Of a stretch of DNA of 64,000 bases, positions 43,601 through 52,647 are shown piece by piece. The notes below the pieces were generated by a model, which did no database searches, was not told the origin of the DNA, and saw nothing but the letters and a program-made list of their open reading frames with translations. The position numbers and the translations under genes are program-made. Source of the DNA: Primula veris (lineage: Eukaryota > Streptophyta > Magnoliopsida > Ericales > Primulaceae); the NCBI GenBank assembly GCA_963682055.1, contig OY821751.1:14260001-14324000 (forward strand). Reading direction: 5' to 3'. Position 1 is the first letter of the stretch, and every line of letters starts with the position of its first letter.

Positions 43601-44150
43601 TCCCCCCGGAGAGCGTTGCTAGGACGGATGCTGAAAAGCCGTCGAGCTAGGAACGGTCTTCGTCGACCGTGATCGGTGGTCTTATGATAATAACGATCTT
43701 GGCATCGAGGAACATGACCGGGATGTCTCCTCGGTGTAGTATTATGGGTAGCGTATGCTGTAAGCTTTTCGTGGTGGGGTCCACTGCCCGTTTATATAGG
43801 TGTAATGATGTGAACTGCATTGGTTAGTGGGATATACAGTCTGAGTTGGCAGGATCTTGAGCGTTGATTTGTTGAGAATAGCGGTTGTGGATTTTTATGT
43901 GGCTGAAAAAAAAGTAAACCTCTGTCACACGAAAGGACGGTTATTATTTTATTCTTTTTGTGGCTCCACTCCTTTTTAACTATGCTGAGTAACTCTTTTT
44001 GGTTTTATCTCATAATTTACTGAAAAAAATCTCTTATTTTCTCTCTCTAGGGTTTGTGTTTCCCGCCAAAAGATATTCTGATTCTTTCCCCAGGGTTTCT
44101 TCTTATTGCTGAAATATTTGTTGCGGCGATCTCCTGTTTGCCCTTTAATC
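43601..44150 (+). promoter_or_regulatory. Probable promoter/leader of antisense gene 6
   Basis: Contains a TATA-like tttatatagg at 43791 and a ttttctctctctagggtttg leader block near 44037, typical of plant 5' UTRs. The transcription start is uncertain. No ORF here is convincing. Confidence 0.4.
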
Positions 44151-47100
44151 ATGACTGTAAGTGTTTTCGTATTTTGTGGGGCTTTCTGTATATCTCTGTA
44201 CTTAGGGTCTTATGTTTGATTTGTCGTTGCTGCCATGTATGTGGTGTGGATATGTGGTCTTGCTTGCCTATACATGTCTATCTAGGTTGGCGATTGGTGG
44301 TTTTTCGTTATGTATAGGATTTTCGTTTGTTGGGTTGGTGGAAAAGTGTAGGGTTTCTGGTAATTGGGGGGGGGGGGGGGGGAACTGCTTCGTGTGATTT
44401 GTTTTTGGTTAGTATATTGATGAAGTTTTTATGACGTTTGGATAGGAAATTCTGACCCAATGCTTGGCTCAAGTGGGCCCATTTATGGAAGAGGATTTTA
44501 AGAAGCTAGCCGGGATACCCGACGGAATTCATATTCGACTGCCTGTCTCTGATGAGGAGGTCATGGGGGTGGTACCTGCCGGCGAGGTAGCTGTTCACTC
44601 CTCGGCGTTCTTTACGAGGGGTCTTAGACTTCCTTTCACTGAATGGATGGCTTCGTTCTTTGAGGCTGTCCAGATTGCCCCGGCCCAATTAGCCCTGAAT
44701 GGATATCGGACCCTGAACGGTATTCGAAGGTTGTCGGAGTTGTCGGGGATCAATGTCGAACTGAAAGATGTATTCGGGGTCTACAGTTTGAGTTTTGATC
44801 GCCGGAGCTCTTATTTGAAGACATTGCGTGCCTTCTCTCGGCTTGTTATTCGTCTTCCGGATACTAACAAGGAGCATAACCTGGGTATTGTGATTACTTC
44901 TGGAGATTGGGGTTGTGCCGGACACCAGATTCCTGGACCTGCTACCACCGCTCCCGATATTCCAGACCTCGGCGCTCCCAACGTCGAAGCTCTCTTAGCC
45001 CTTTGGAAGTGGTGGGGGGCCTAGACCGACGAGAGACCCGACAAGTCATACTGCTCCCATGCTATTAGGTTATCCTGCGAGGCCAGTGACCAAGGGTAAT
45101 CCTGCGCCTGAGATTCCCATAGAGCCGGAGGAGGAATTCCTCAAGATCGTCAAGGCTCGAAGCGCTTCTCGGGGTGGGAGAAGGCCAGTTCGTCCTAAGC
45201 GCCGAGCATCAGACCCCGTTGCTGGGACCCCGAAGAGGACTAGGGTGTCGGATACATCGGTGAATGAGGAGGTTCCGGTTGCCTCTCCTCAAGATGACTC
45301 GACCGAGGCGGCTTCCGCGAATGTCGATGTACGTGTATTAGTTTTGTGAATTTTCTTTCAATTCTATTGTTCCTCTCTTTATTTGTTATCATGTTCCAGC
45401 TATTGACTTCTTCATTGGTTACCCTTGCCCTTGCCCGGTCAATGGGTATTGTTGTGTTTTAGGGGTCGTTTAATAATATATTCGGACATCTCAATCTCCT
45501 AGTGAACATGAGTGAGGATATGATGAGCCTGCCTGTCATGTCGCCCATCCGAACTGAGGATGTGAGTGAGCGCATGGCCCCTGAGACTGAGGAAGTGGAG
45601 GTGGTAGCCGGCAAAGATATTGCCAAGGAGGTTGTGACGAGAGGGGAGGACGATGTTCCCCCCAGCTCGGAAAAGGTGGTGGTGGACGGGCTTGCGATGA
45701 CCCGTTATATTGATCGGTGTGGGGGCAAACTGCTGGAGCAGCCCCGAGCTTTAAGGATGGGGTATACTGCTCTGAAGCCCCTTGTATTCAAGGATGCCGA
45801 GGAAATGGCTGCTCTTCCTTTAGCGTCGGTCATTGAGCAGGCCAACAATGATGCGCTTCGGGTATGTTTCGCACGTTTTTTGTTATATAGGTCGTTATAC
45901 CCTTAGTTGGCTGGTATCTAATGTTTTTTTATTACAGATTTTCTTGGGTTCCGTTGTTCTGAGGGATCAGTTGACGGCGCTCGAGGCTGAGAACAAGAAG
46001 CTAATTGTCGAAAAGAAGGCAATGGCCGATGAGATAGCTCATTTGCTCGAGGCTGAGAAGGAGAAGATAATTGCCGAAAGTAAGGCAATGGCTGAGGAGA
46101 AAGCCTAGAGGGAGAAGTTAGCCGCCGATTATGACAAGGTGGTGGGGGATAACTTGCGCTTGACCGAGGAGGTTAAAAGGCTGGAGGCCGAGAAGGAGCT
46201 TATGGTCGAAAAATATGACCTATTAGAAGCCGATAACTTGCTCCTGGTAGAGGATGTGGAGGCTGAAAAATCCGAGGTTGCTTCTTTGAAAGGCGCAATC
46301 GGAAGAGCGGACAAAGTTTAAAGCGATTGCCAATTTTTCCGTCTTTTGTGCTCATGTTCGTGCTCTGAATTTTGCACGGGTACCTCTGTCGGACCGGGCA
46401 TGGTCGGAACTGGTTTATTCCTGTCCGCAAGGTGCACCGCCTAAACCTCTAGATTGGGCCAATCTTCGGGATGAGGAGCTCCCACGGCTGCCGGGGCATA
46501 CGATATCGACGGCGCTTCGTCCCCATTCCAGGTCAGCTCCTTCTACTCCTCGGTCTGCTACTGCTGCTACTCCCCCACCGGCATCTTCTCAGGTGGAACA
46601 CTAATCATATGCTTGTAATATTTTTTGTGTAGCTTAGTGTAGGGTCTTTTGGTACCCAGATTGTGGGCCGTTTTGGTATTTATAAGGACATTTTGTTGGG
46701 AAGTTGATAATATAAGTGCCCCGTTTTCTTCCTGTTTGGCTTTCTTGGTTAATTTCGTTGTCTGTTGGTTGTTGTCATCTTTTGAAGGACACATAAAAAT
46801 CTTGTCAGGTACATGTTAATACCCTGGCCATGGTGGTATGGGCCCCTTCTAGTCGTAGTGTAGATGATATTGTTATAGGTGATCCAGAAAGGTCTAAGGC
46901 GTCCCTAACCACGGAATTGAATTCTGCTCGCCGTGAAATCGAGGATCTGAATATTCATATTTCAAAATTGTCGATTCGGTTACGCGATTTGGGAGAGAAG
47001 TTCAGCAAAAAGACCGCCTACTATACAGCAAACAAGGATAAGGCCAAAGAGCTTCTTGGTGCACTTCGGCGCTCTCGTGATGAAGCTCGATGCCGGGTGA

Positions 47101-47405
47101 CGAGCTTGAACTTGGTGTTAGGGGCCGTTTTTGAAGACGCGGATCTGCTATTATCCTTCGTCAAAGCCTATTCGGATCGTGCTCAAGCACTAGAGGTGTA
47201 TGAGTATGTGAAAGGTACCCGTGGTGTTATCCATGTGGAGCGTATGGTTGATGCTATGGCCCAGGTAGACGAAACGACGACCGCGTTGAACAGCTTGGAT
47301 GCCTCGATAAAGGGTCGTTTGGGTACGCAGATAGTTTCGCTGCGGGACATTCATTTTGCTGACGCCGCAGAGACCTCGGCTTCCGTCGAGGGTTTATCTG
47401 ACTGA
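44151..47405 (+). pseudogene. Antisense gene 6: PF04195-like N-domain plus coiled coil, 5 exons, mutated
   Basis: Exons: 44151-44156, 44446-45328, 45463-45861, 45938-46592, 46809-47405. All four introns are GT-AG and phase 0. The reading frame survives except a shift in a G6 run (45014-45019), an in-frame TAG (46106-46108) and a one-base shift near 46315. The N-terminus (MTEILTQCLAQVGPFMEEDF, then GEVAVHSSAFFTRGLRLPFT, APAQLALNGYRTLNGIRRL) resembles the 'putative gypsy type transposon' domain (PF04195) common in plants. A Lys/Arg-rich linker (GGRRPVRPKRRAS) follows, then long coiled coils (LTALEAENKKLIVEKKAMAD) and a final 199-residue helical exon. Earlier work reports antisense extra ORFs in Tat elements at this position. 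A host-derived or element-borne gene read opposite to pol is the best description; its biochemical role is unknown. Confidence 0.6.
44366..44382. repeat. G17 homopolymer in intron 1 of antisense gene 6
   Basis: Seventeen consecutive G within the first intron. Such runs are prone to sequencing and assembly length error; since it is intronic its length does not affect the frame. Confidence 0.95.
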
Positions 47406-47528
47406 GTTTTGAGAGTAGTTTTCATTTCGAGTTTCTTCAGCCTTGTGTAAAAATATTATTTATTTGGATTTTGGTTTAGTCGGTTCTTTAGTTATATTGA
47501 TGCTGCTGTCTTTTTCCCTTCTGCGTAG

Positions 47529-48173
47529 GTATTTCCCACTGTGGTGCAGCAGACTGGCTCTGCGCCCCCTGTTAGCGCAGGACAAGAACCGACTGGTGAT
47601 GCCAGGGTTGGGGGTTCGTCTGATGCAGTAGATGAAGCTCGTGCCCATTTACCTCATATCCTGATAGGAAAGAACGAGAAGCTGCAAGTCCAATGTGCTC
47701 GGCTTAAGAAAAAATTGCGAACACAATCCGCGTCATTCCGTGCTTATATGGGTCGCGCCGAGCATATTTATGAGGTTCAAGAGCGTCGTCTGGCCCGGTA
47801 TTGGCGTTTAAAGGACAAGTGGTTCGGTAAGCTAAAGCTGTTAATACCCCAGGCCAATGTCTTGATGAAATTTTTTCGTGCTTCAACACGTCGGCATGAT
47901 GTTTCCGCCGAACTGTATGAAGCTCGTCAGCACCCTGTGGACGAAGCTCGTCTTAAGGGTGCATCTGTTGCCCATGAGAACGCGAAGGGGTCTGAGTTCG
48001 CAGCCCGACTCGAGGTAGGATAGCATGTGGGTGTTTACACAACCAACTTCGATTTCCTTATTTCTGAGGAGCGTTTTGAGGGTCAAGAGACCGACAAAGA
48101 CATGGCTACAGATGACGAGGAGGTTAGGCTGAGTCATGTACCGTCGTGTTCGTCATGTAGAAGTTCTTCTTAG
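47529..48173 (+). pseudogene. Antisense gene 7 or last exon of gene 6: helical protein, one internal stop
   Basis: After a strong acceptor (ttttcccttctgcgtag) an open frame begins VFPTVVQQTGSAPPVSAGQE. It continues with helices (KNEKLQVQCARLKKKLRTQS, ARYWRLKDKWFGKLKLL), meets TAG at 48021-48023, then reads HVGVYTTNFDFLISEERFEG to a final TAG at 48171-48173. The acceptor and phase-0 start imply it is an exon. The preceding exon ends in TGA at 47403 with no obvious donor, so either that stop is a mutation and this is the C-terminus of gene 6, or it is a separate gene. It ends about 590 bp from the end of pol on the other strand. Confidence 0.5.
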
Positions 48174-48279
48174 TTGATTTCTTTATTTATTCGTCGTACA
48201 TTATTATCTCCGTAACGCGGGCGTGGACTATTTGCTTCATTCCTTTATTCATGCATTGGATCTTTTTAGTCTTGTTGAT

Positions 48280-48485
48280 ATTTCCTTGATTGGATTGTTT
48301 TTCCTTTGTCTTCTTTTGCTTGGTAACTGGTTGCCTCCGTAATGCGGGCTTGAATTATTGGTACCTGTATATTGCCTTTTTGTTTGGCTTTCCTTTGCTT
48401 GATTTTTGATTATTGGTACCTCCACACTTGCCTCTGTTTGGCTTTCCTTTGCTTGATTTTTGATTATTGGTACCTGCACATGTGT
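48280..48485. repeat. Tandem repeat, about 54 bp x 3
   Basis: Units contain tttgattattggtacctgca and gtttggctttcctttgcttg, at about 48355, 48410 and 48463. The array lies in the tail-to-tail gap between antisense genes and pol. Confidence 0.8.
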
Positions 48486-48507
48486 CTCCGGTTTATTGGA
48501 GGACTTG

Positions 48508-48662
48508 AGTATTCCTAGGCATTCTTATAGACATGCCATCTTGGGAATTTTATAGTATTCCTGGGCACTTAGCCATTTGGGAATTTCATAGTATTCCTGG
48601 GCACTTAGCCGTTTGGGAATTTCATAGTATTCCTGGGCACTTAGCCGTTTGAGAATTTCATA
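48508..48662. repeat. Tandem repeat, 36 bp x 3 plus a degenerate copy
   Basis: Units gtattcctgggcacttagcc... start at 48555, 48591 and 48627; a diverged copy with an insert begins near 48508. It lies just beyond the 3' end of pol. Confidence 0.93.
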
Positions 48663-48761
48663 TCTGCATTTGTTAGACAGTATGACAAACTATTTTATAT
48701 GTTCGAAAGATAATGTCATTAAGAAGCATAGTTAAGGTGGTACATGTATTGGTAAGATAGC

Positions 48762-50055
48762 TCATATGTAATACTTCTTTAGGTTAGCCACATTCCAAGA
48801 GTTTTTCTCCCCTCTGCTGTTTTCGAATAGAACGCTTTTGATTTTGTAGGAAACTGGGCTTGTTCTTTTGACGATCTCGTATGGCCCTTCCCATGTGGGG
48901 CTCAGTTTGCCATGTATTTCATTACGGGTATAGACCGTTACTTTTCGCAGCACCAGTTCTCCTACCATGGATTCCTTGGACCCTTTTACTCTCTTGTCAT
49001 AAGTTTGCTTAACGCTTTGTTGGTATTTTGCTAGGGTAAGGGCTGCTATCTCTCGTTTCTCGTCTAGCATGTCGAGTTCCTCTCTCATTCTTTGTTCATT
49101 GTCTCCCTGCTCGACTAAAGTTGTTCGGAGTGTGGGTAGCCCGATTTCTGTTGGTATAATGGCCTCGACGCCGTACGCTAAGTTGAACGGTGTTTCCTTG
49201 GTGCCCGTCTTCGGCGTGGTTCAACATGACCATAAGACGTTGAGTAGCCGCTCGGGCCATCTCCCCTTTGCTTGTTCAAGGGTTGTCTTGATACCATCTA
49301 GTATTGTTCAGTTTGACACTTCAGCTTGTCCGTTGCCCTGTGGGTATGTCGGCGTTGAATAAAACTTCCGGATACCTAATTCTTCATACCATAGCTGTAG
49401 ATTGGCATCTTTGAACTGAGTTCCGTTGTCGGTGACTATAGCATACGGTATACCGAACCTGGTGATGATGTACTCCCAGATGAATTGTTTGACGTTGCTG
49501 GCTTTGATTTCTCGGAGGGGTTTAGCTTCGACCCATTTGGTGAAATAATCCGTCGCGACAATCAGATATTCCACGCTACCAGATGGTCTCGGAAGTTTGC
49601 CGACCAAATCAATTGCCCATTGTGCAAACGGCCACGGAGCCGATACTGGGGTCATCATGGACGACGGGAGCCGAGGTATCTTGGCGAATTGTTGGCACTT
49701 GTCGCATCTTGGACGTAGACGTCGGGGTCTCTCTTGATATAGGGCCACCAATAACCTTGTGTGATGGAGTTGTTAGCGAGGGACCTCCCTTTGATGTGTG
49801 CTCCGCATGATCCTTCGTGGATCTCCTCCAAGACTGGCTGTTGCAGCTCGGGCCGGACGCACAGAAGGTGGGGTCCGTGATAACTGGATTTGTACAGTTT
49901 GTCGTCCTCGGATAGCCAGAACCGAGGGGCCTTTCTTGTGATTTTCAACGCTTTTATCTTGTTTGTCGGGAGCGTCCTGTTTCGCAGATAGTGCATCATG
50001 TCGTCCATCCACCCTAGTTCGTATTGTATTGACGTGATTCGGTCTATTCTTCTGT
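48762..50055 (-). pseudogene. Tat element integrase
   Basis: Inserts the cDNA copy into host DNA. The zinc-binding region shows HEGSCGAHIKGRSLAN (49800s) and RCDKCQQFAKIPRL (about 49700), giving HHCC with a frameshift between them. The catalytic core has all three acidic residues: AIDLVG (D), IVTDNGTQF (D), GNGQAEVSN (E). TGA stops at 49308-49310 and 49221-49223 interrupt it, both where an Arg CGA would fit. The C-terminal part (GPYEIVKRTSPVSYKI) ends KKYYI at the stop, 48762. Order after two RNase H domains is that of Tat elements. At least one frameshift and two nonsense codons make it non-functional. Confidence 0.9.
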
Positions 50056-50559
50056 TTATGCTCGGGTTTCCAGAAGTTCCACTGTGATTGACCGAGTGTT
50101 GGCTAATGCTAATGTCGAAGCTAGGGTTGCTAATGCGTCAGCGTGTACGTTTTCGGTGCGATTAATTCTGATTAATTCGCACTGTTCGAACGTAACCATT
50201 AAGCTCTGGACTTTCTCTTGGTAGAGGATCATCCGGTCGTCCTTGGCTTGGTATTCACCGATGGCCTGGTTGATGATTAGCATGGAGTCGGAATTAGCAA
50301 TTAAGTGGGAGCATCTGAGGGACCGTGCAATGAGCATGCCGTTTATCATGGCTTCGTACTCTGCCTCATTGTTAGTAGCTCGGAAGCCTAGCTTGATGCT
50401 CTTCTCGATGATTGCTCCTTCGCTGGACCTTAGGAAGATGCCTGCTCCAGATCCGTCTTTGGTGGTGGATCCATCGACATGTATTTGCCAGTGAGACTGG
50501 GGGGATATGGCCAATGGCTCGTCATATCCTTCGGTGAACTCGGCGACGAAATCGGCCAA
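50056..50559 (-). CDS. Second (archaeal-type) RNase H of the Tat element
   Basis: About 167 residues in one intact frame. The catalytic acids of RNase HI are visible: HVDGS (D), NNEAEYEAM (E), IANSDSML (D), and VHADALATLA (D). This extra RNase H between the RT-linked RNase H and integrase is the established hallmark of Tat retrotransposons (Ogre, Retand, Grande). It degrades the RNA strand of the RNA-DNA hybrid, alongside the first domain. The frame opens MADFVAEFTEGYDEPLAISP, but the Met is internal to the original polyprotein (GQVLADFVAEF precedes it). It differs in frame from RT upstream, so a shift near 50640 separates them. Confidence 0.9.
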   Translation of the reverse strand: MADFVAEFTEGYDEPLAISPQSHWQIHVDGSTTKDGSGAGIFLRSSEGAIIEKSIKLGFRATNNEAEYEAMINGMLIARSLRCSHLIANSDSMLIINQAIGEYQAKDDRMILYQEKVQSLMVTFEQCELIRINRTENVHADALATLASTLALANTRSITVELLETRA

Positions 50560-51999
50560 GACTTGTCCTTTTACGGCATGTCGGGGTGCGAATCCTATAT
50601 GGAATTGGGATAGCTTGACCCCCCAAGCCGTAACTCTGCCGCTTATGTCCGTCCGTCCGTCGAAGGGATTCCTTGATGTGGAATTTCATGTAAACTTGGA
50701 CCTGGTGAGCTATGAAGTAGTGCGGCAATTTCCTGGTCGCAACGACCAGCGCCAAGCATAGCTTTTCTAATGGTAGGTAGTGTGTCTTGGCTTCGACCAG
50801 AGTTTTGCTGACGAAGTAGATCGGAAATTGTTCTCGACCGTCTTCTCTTAGGATGACTGCGCTCACGGCGGTTGTGGAAACTGCTAAGTATCAAGCCAAG
50901 ATATCTCCTTTGTTCGGCCTTACTAGCAGTGGCAGCGTCCTTAGATACTCCTTGAGGTGGTTAAATGAAGCCTCACACTCAGGGTCCCATACGAACTTTT
51001 TATCCTTTCTGAGTGATTCAAAAAATGGTCGTCCCTTGTCGGCGGATCGACTGATGAACCTGCTCAGTGCGGCCATCATTCCGGTGAGCTCTTGTACCTG
51101 CTTCTTATTCTTGGGTGCTGCTAGGTTCCATAGAGCTGTGATCTGATCGGGATTTGCCTCTATTCCTCTTCGACTGACCATATGTCCTAAAAATTTCCCT
51201 TTGCTGATACCGAACACGCATTTACTCGCGTTGAGCTTCAGTTTGTGCTCGCCCAGTGTTTGGAAGACGTCCTTAATGTCTTGGAGGTGGGATGTGGCCT
51301 TTTCGCTTTTGACGACCATATCGTCTATGTATACCTCCATCGTCTTCCCTATATGCTTTTGGCAAACATTCGTTATCATCCTTTGATATGTTGCCCCCGC
51401 ATTGCGTAGGCCAAACGGCATTACCGTGTAGCAATAGTTTCCCAAAGGCGATATGAACGATGTCTTCTCTTGATCTTCGTGGGCGAGGGGGATTTGGTGA
51501 TACCCCGAGTAAGCGTTAAGGAAGGTCATCCTTTCTGCTCCCCCGTTGCATCCACCAGTTGATCAATCCTTAGGAGGGGGAATGGATCTCTCGGGCAAGC
51601 CTTGTTCAGATTGGTGAAGTCTATGCAGACTCTTTCCTTCCCGTTCTTCTTAGGGACGACAACAGGATTGGATAACCATTTTGGGTAGAACACCTCCCTT
51701 ATAGCTCCGGCTTCCAACAGCTTTCGGACTTCTGCAATTATAGCCGCTCTGTGATGGACGGATACTTTCCTGCTCCTTTGAGCTATTGGCTTATACTCGA
51801 CGTTAACACTTAGGTGGTGACATGCTGTTTTAGGGTCTAGGCCCGGCATGTCTTTGGGGCTCCACGCGAATTTATCAATGTTACTGAAGAGGAACGCTTC
51901 TAGCTCATCGGATTCCCCTTTTGGGAGGCTATCACCAACGAGGAAGTAGCGTTTCTCGTCCATACTAGGGATGCTCACCCTCCGGAGCGTCTCCCCCAC
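50560..51999 (-). pseudogene. Tat element reverse transcriptase and RT-linked RNase H
   Basis: Copies element RNA into DNA. The N-terminal part (LLEAGAIREVFYPKWLSNPV, VCIDFTNLNKACPRDPFPL) holds the first catalytic Asp. After a frameshift at about 51527 come FLNAYSGYHQI, VMPFGLRNAGATYQ and the active site EVYIDDMVVKS, with Ile in place of the common Val. FLGHMVSRRGIEANPDQI and the connection follow to DPECEASFNHLKEYL. A TGA at 50891-50893 precedes the RNase H part (YLAVSTTAVSAVILREDG, FVSKTLVEAKTHY). Another shift near 50640 leads into RVTAWGVKLSQFHIGF. All expected blocks are present in order, so the loss of function is recent relative to the copia element. Confidence 0.92.
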
Positions 52000-52023
52000 T
52001 TGTTCCTCAACAACCCTCTCAGT

Positions 52024-52647
52024 TCAGGCTATTTGGTTGAGGAGCTTCCTCGTGCTTATGGGTTGTTCGATAACAACCAGCTGTTTCTTCAGAGCTGCGG
52101 TGATGTCTTCACAGCGTCGTGAATCTTCTTGACATCCTCGGGCCGTCTCGACCTCCCCTCTAGCATTGGGGTATTTCACCTTCTGGTGGTATGTCGAAGG
52201 TATGGCCCGCATGGCATGAAGCCATGGTCGGCCCAATATCGCATTATGGCCTGAATTGTCATTGACCACCAAGAATTCGACGGGGACTGGTACGGATCCC
52301 GTTGTAATGCTGAGGACGATCTTCCCTAATGGTTTAGTCGTCTCGGAGATGAACCCAATCAATGTGACGTCGGTCGACTGTAGGTCTTGCAGCTTGAGCT
52401 CCATTTTGTCGAAGAGCTCTTTGTACATGATATCACAAGAGGCTCCTTGGTCGACAAGCACTCTGCTGACCGTGTCTATGCCGATTTGGACGCGGAGGTT
52501 AATGGCATCCCCATGGGGGTATATCACCTCTTCTTCATCGAGAACTGAGAAAAAAATGGGCGGGTGTCGTTGCGGCATGCATTGCCGTTTAGAAGTTGAC
52601 GCTTGCGACGCCTTGGCTACTTGCCCAAAGTGCGCCAATTGCCGCTG
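52024..52647 (-). CDS. Tat element aspartic protease region
   Basis: Processes the Gag-Pol polyprotein. The frame is continuous with gag but for one TAA at 52648, and reads QRQLAHFGQVAKASQ onward. The active site is VLVDQGASCDIMY, with the catalytic Asp and Gly kept, followed by the downstream hydrophobic-Gly block NAILGRPWLHAM. The residue after the Asp is Gln, where most plant gypsy proteases have Thr, Ser or Gly. It ends at TGA 52024-52026, again in frame with RT. Whether the TAA reflects a natural gag-pro boundary or a mutation cannot be decided from one copy. Confidence 0.85.
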   Translation of the reverse strand, partial: QRQLAHFGQVAKASQASTSKRQCMPQRHPPIFFSVLDEEEVIYPHGDAINLRVQIGIDTVSRVLVDQGASCDIMYKELFDKMELKLQDLQSTDVTLIGFISETTKPLGKIVLSITTGSVPVPVEFLVVNDNSGHNAILGRPWLHAMRAIPSTYHQKVKYPNARGEVETARGCQEDSRRCEDITAALKKQLVVIEQPISTRKLLNQIA

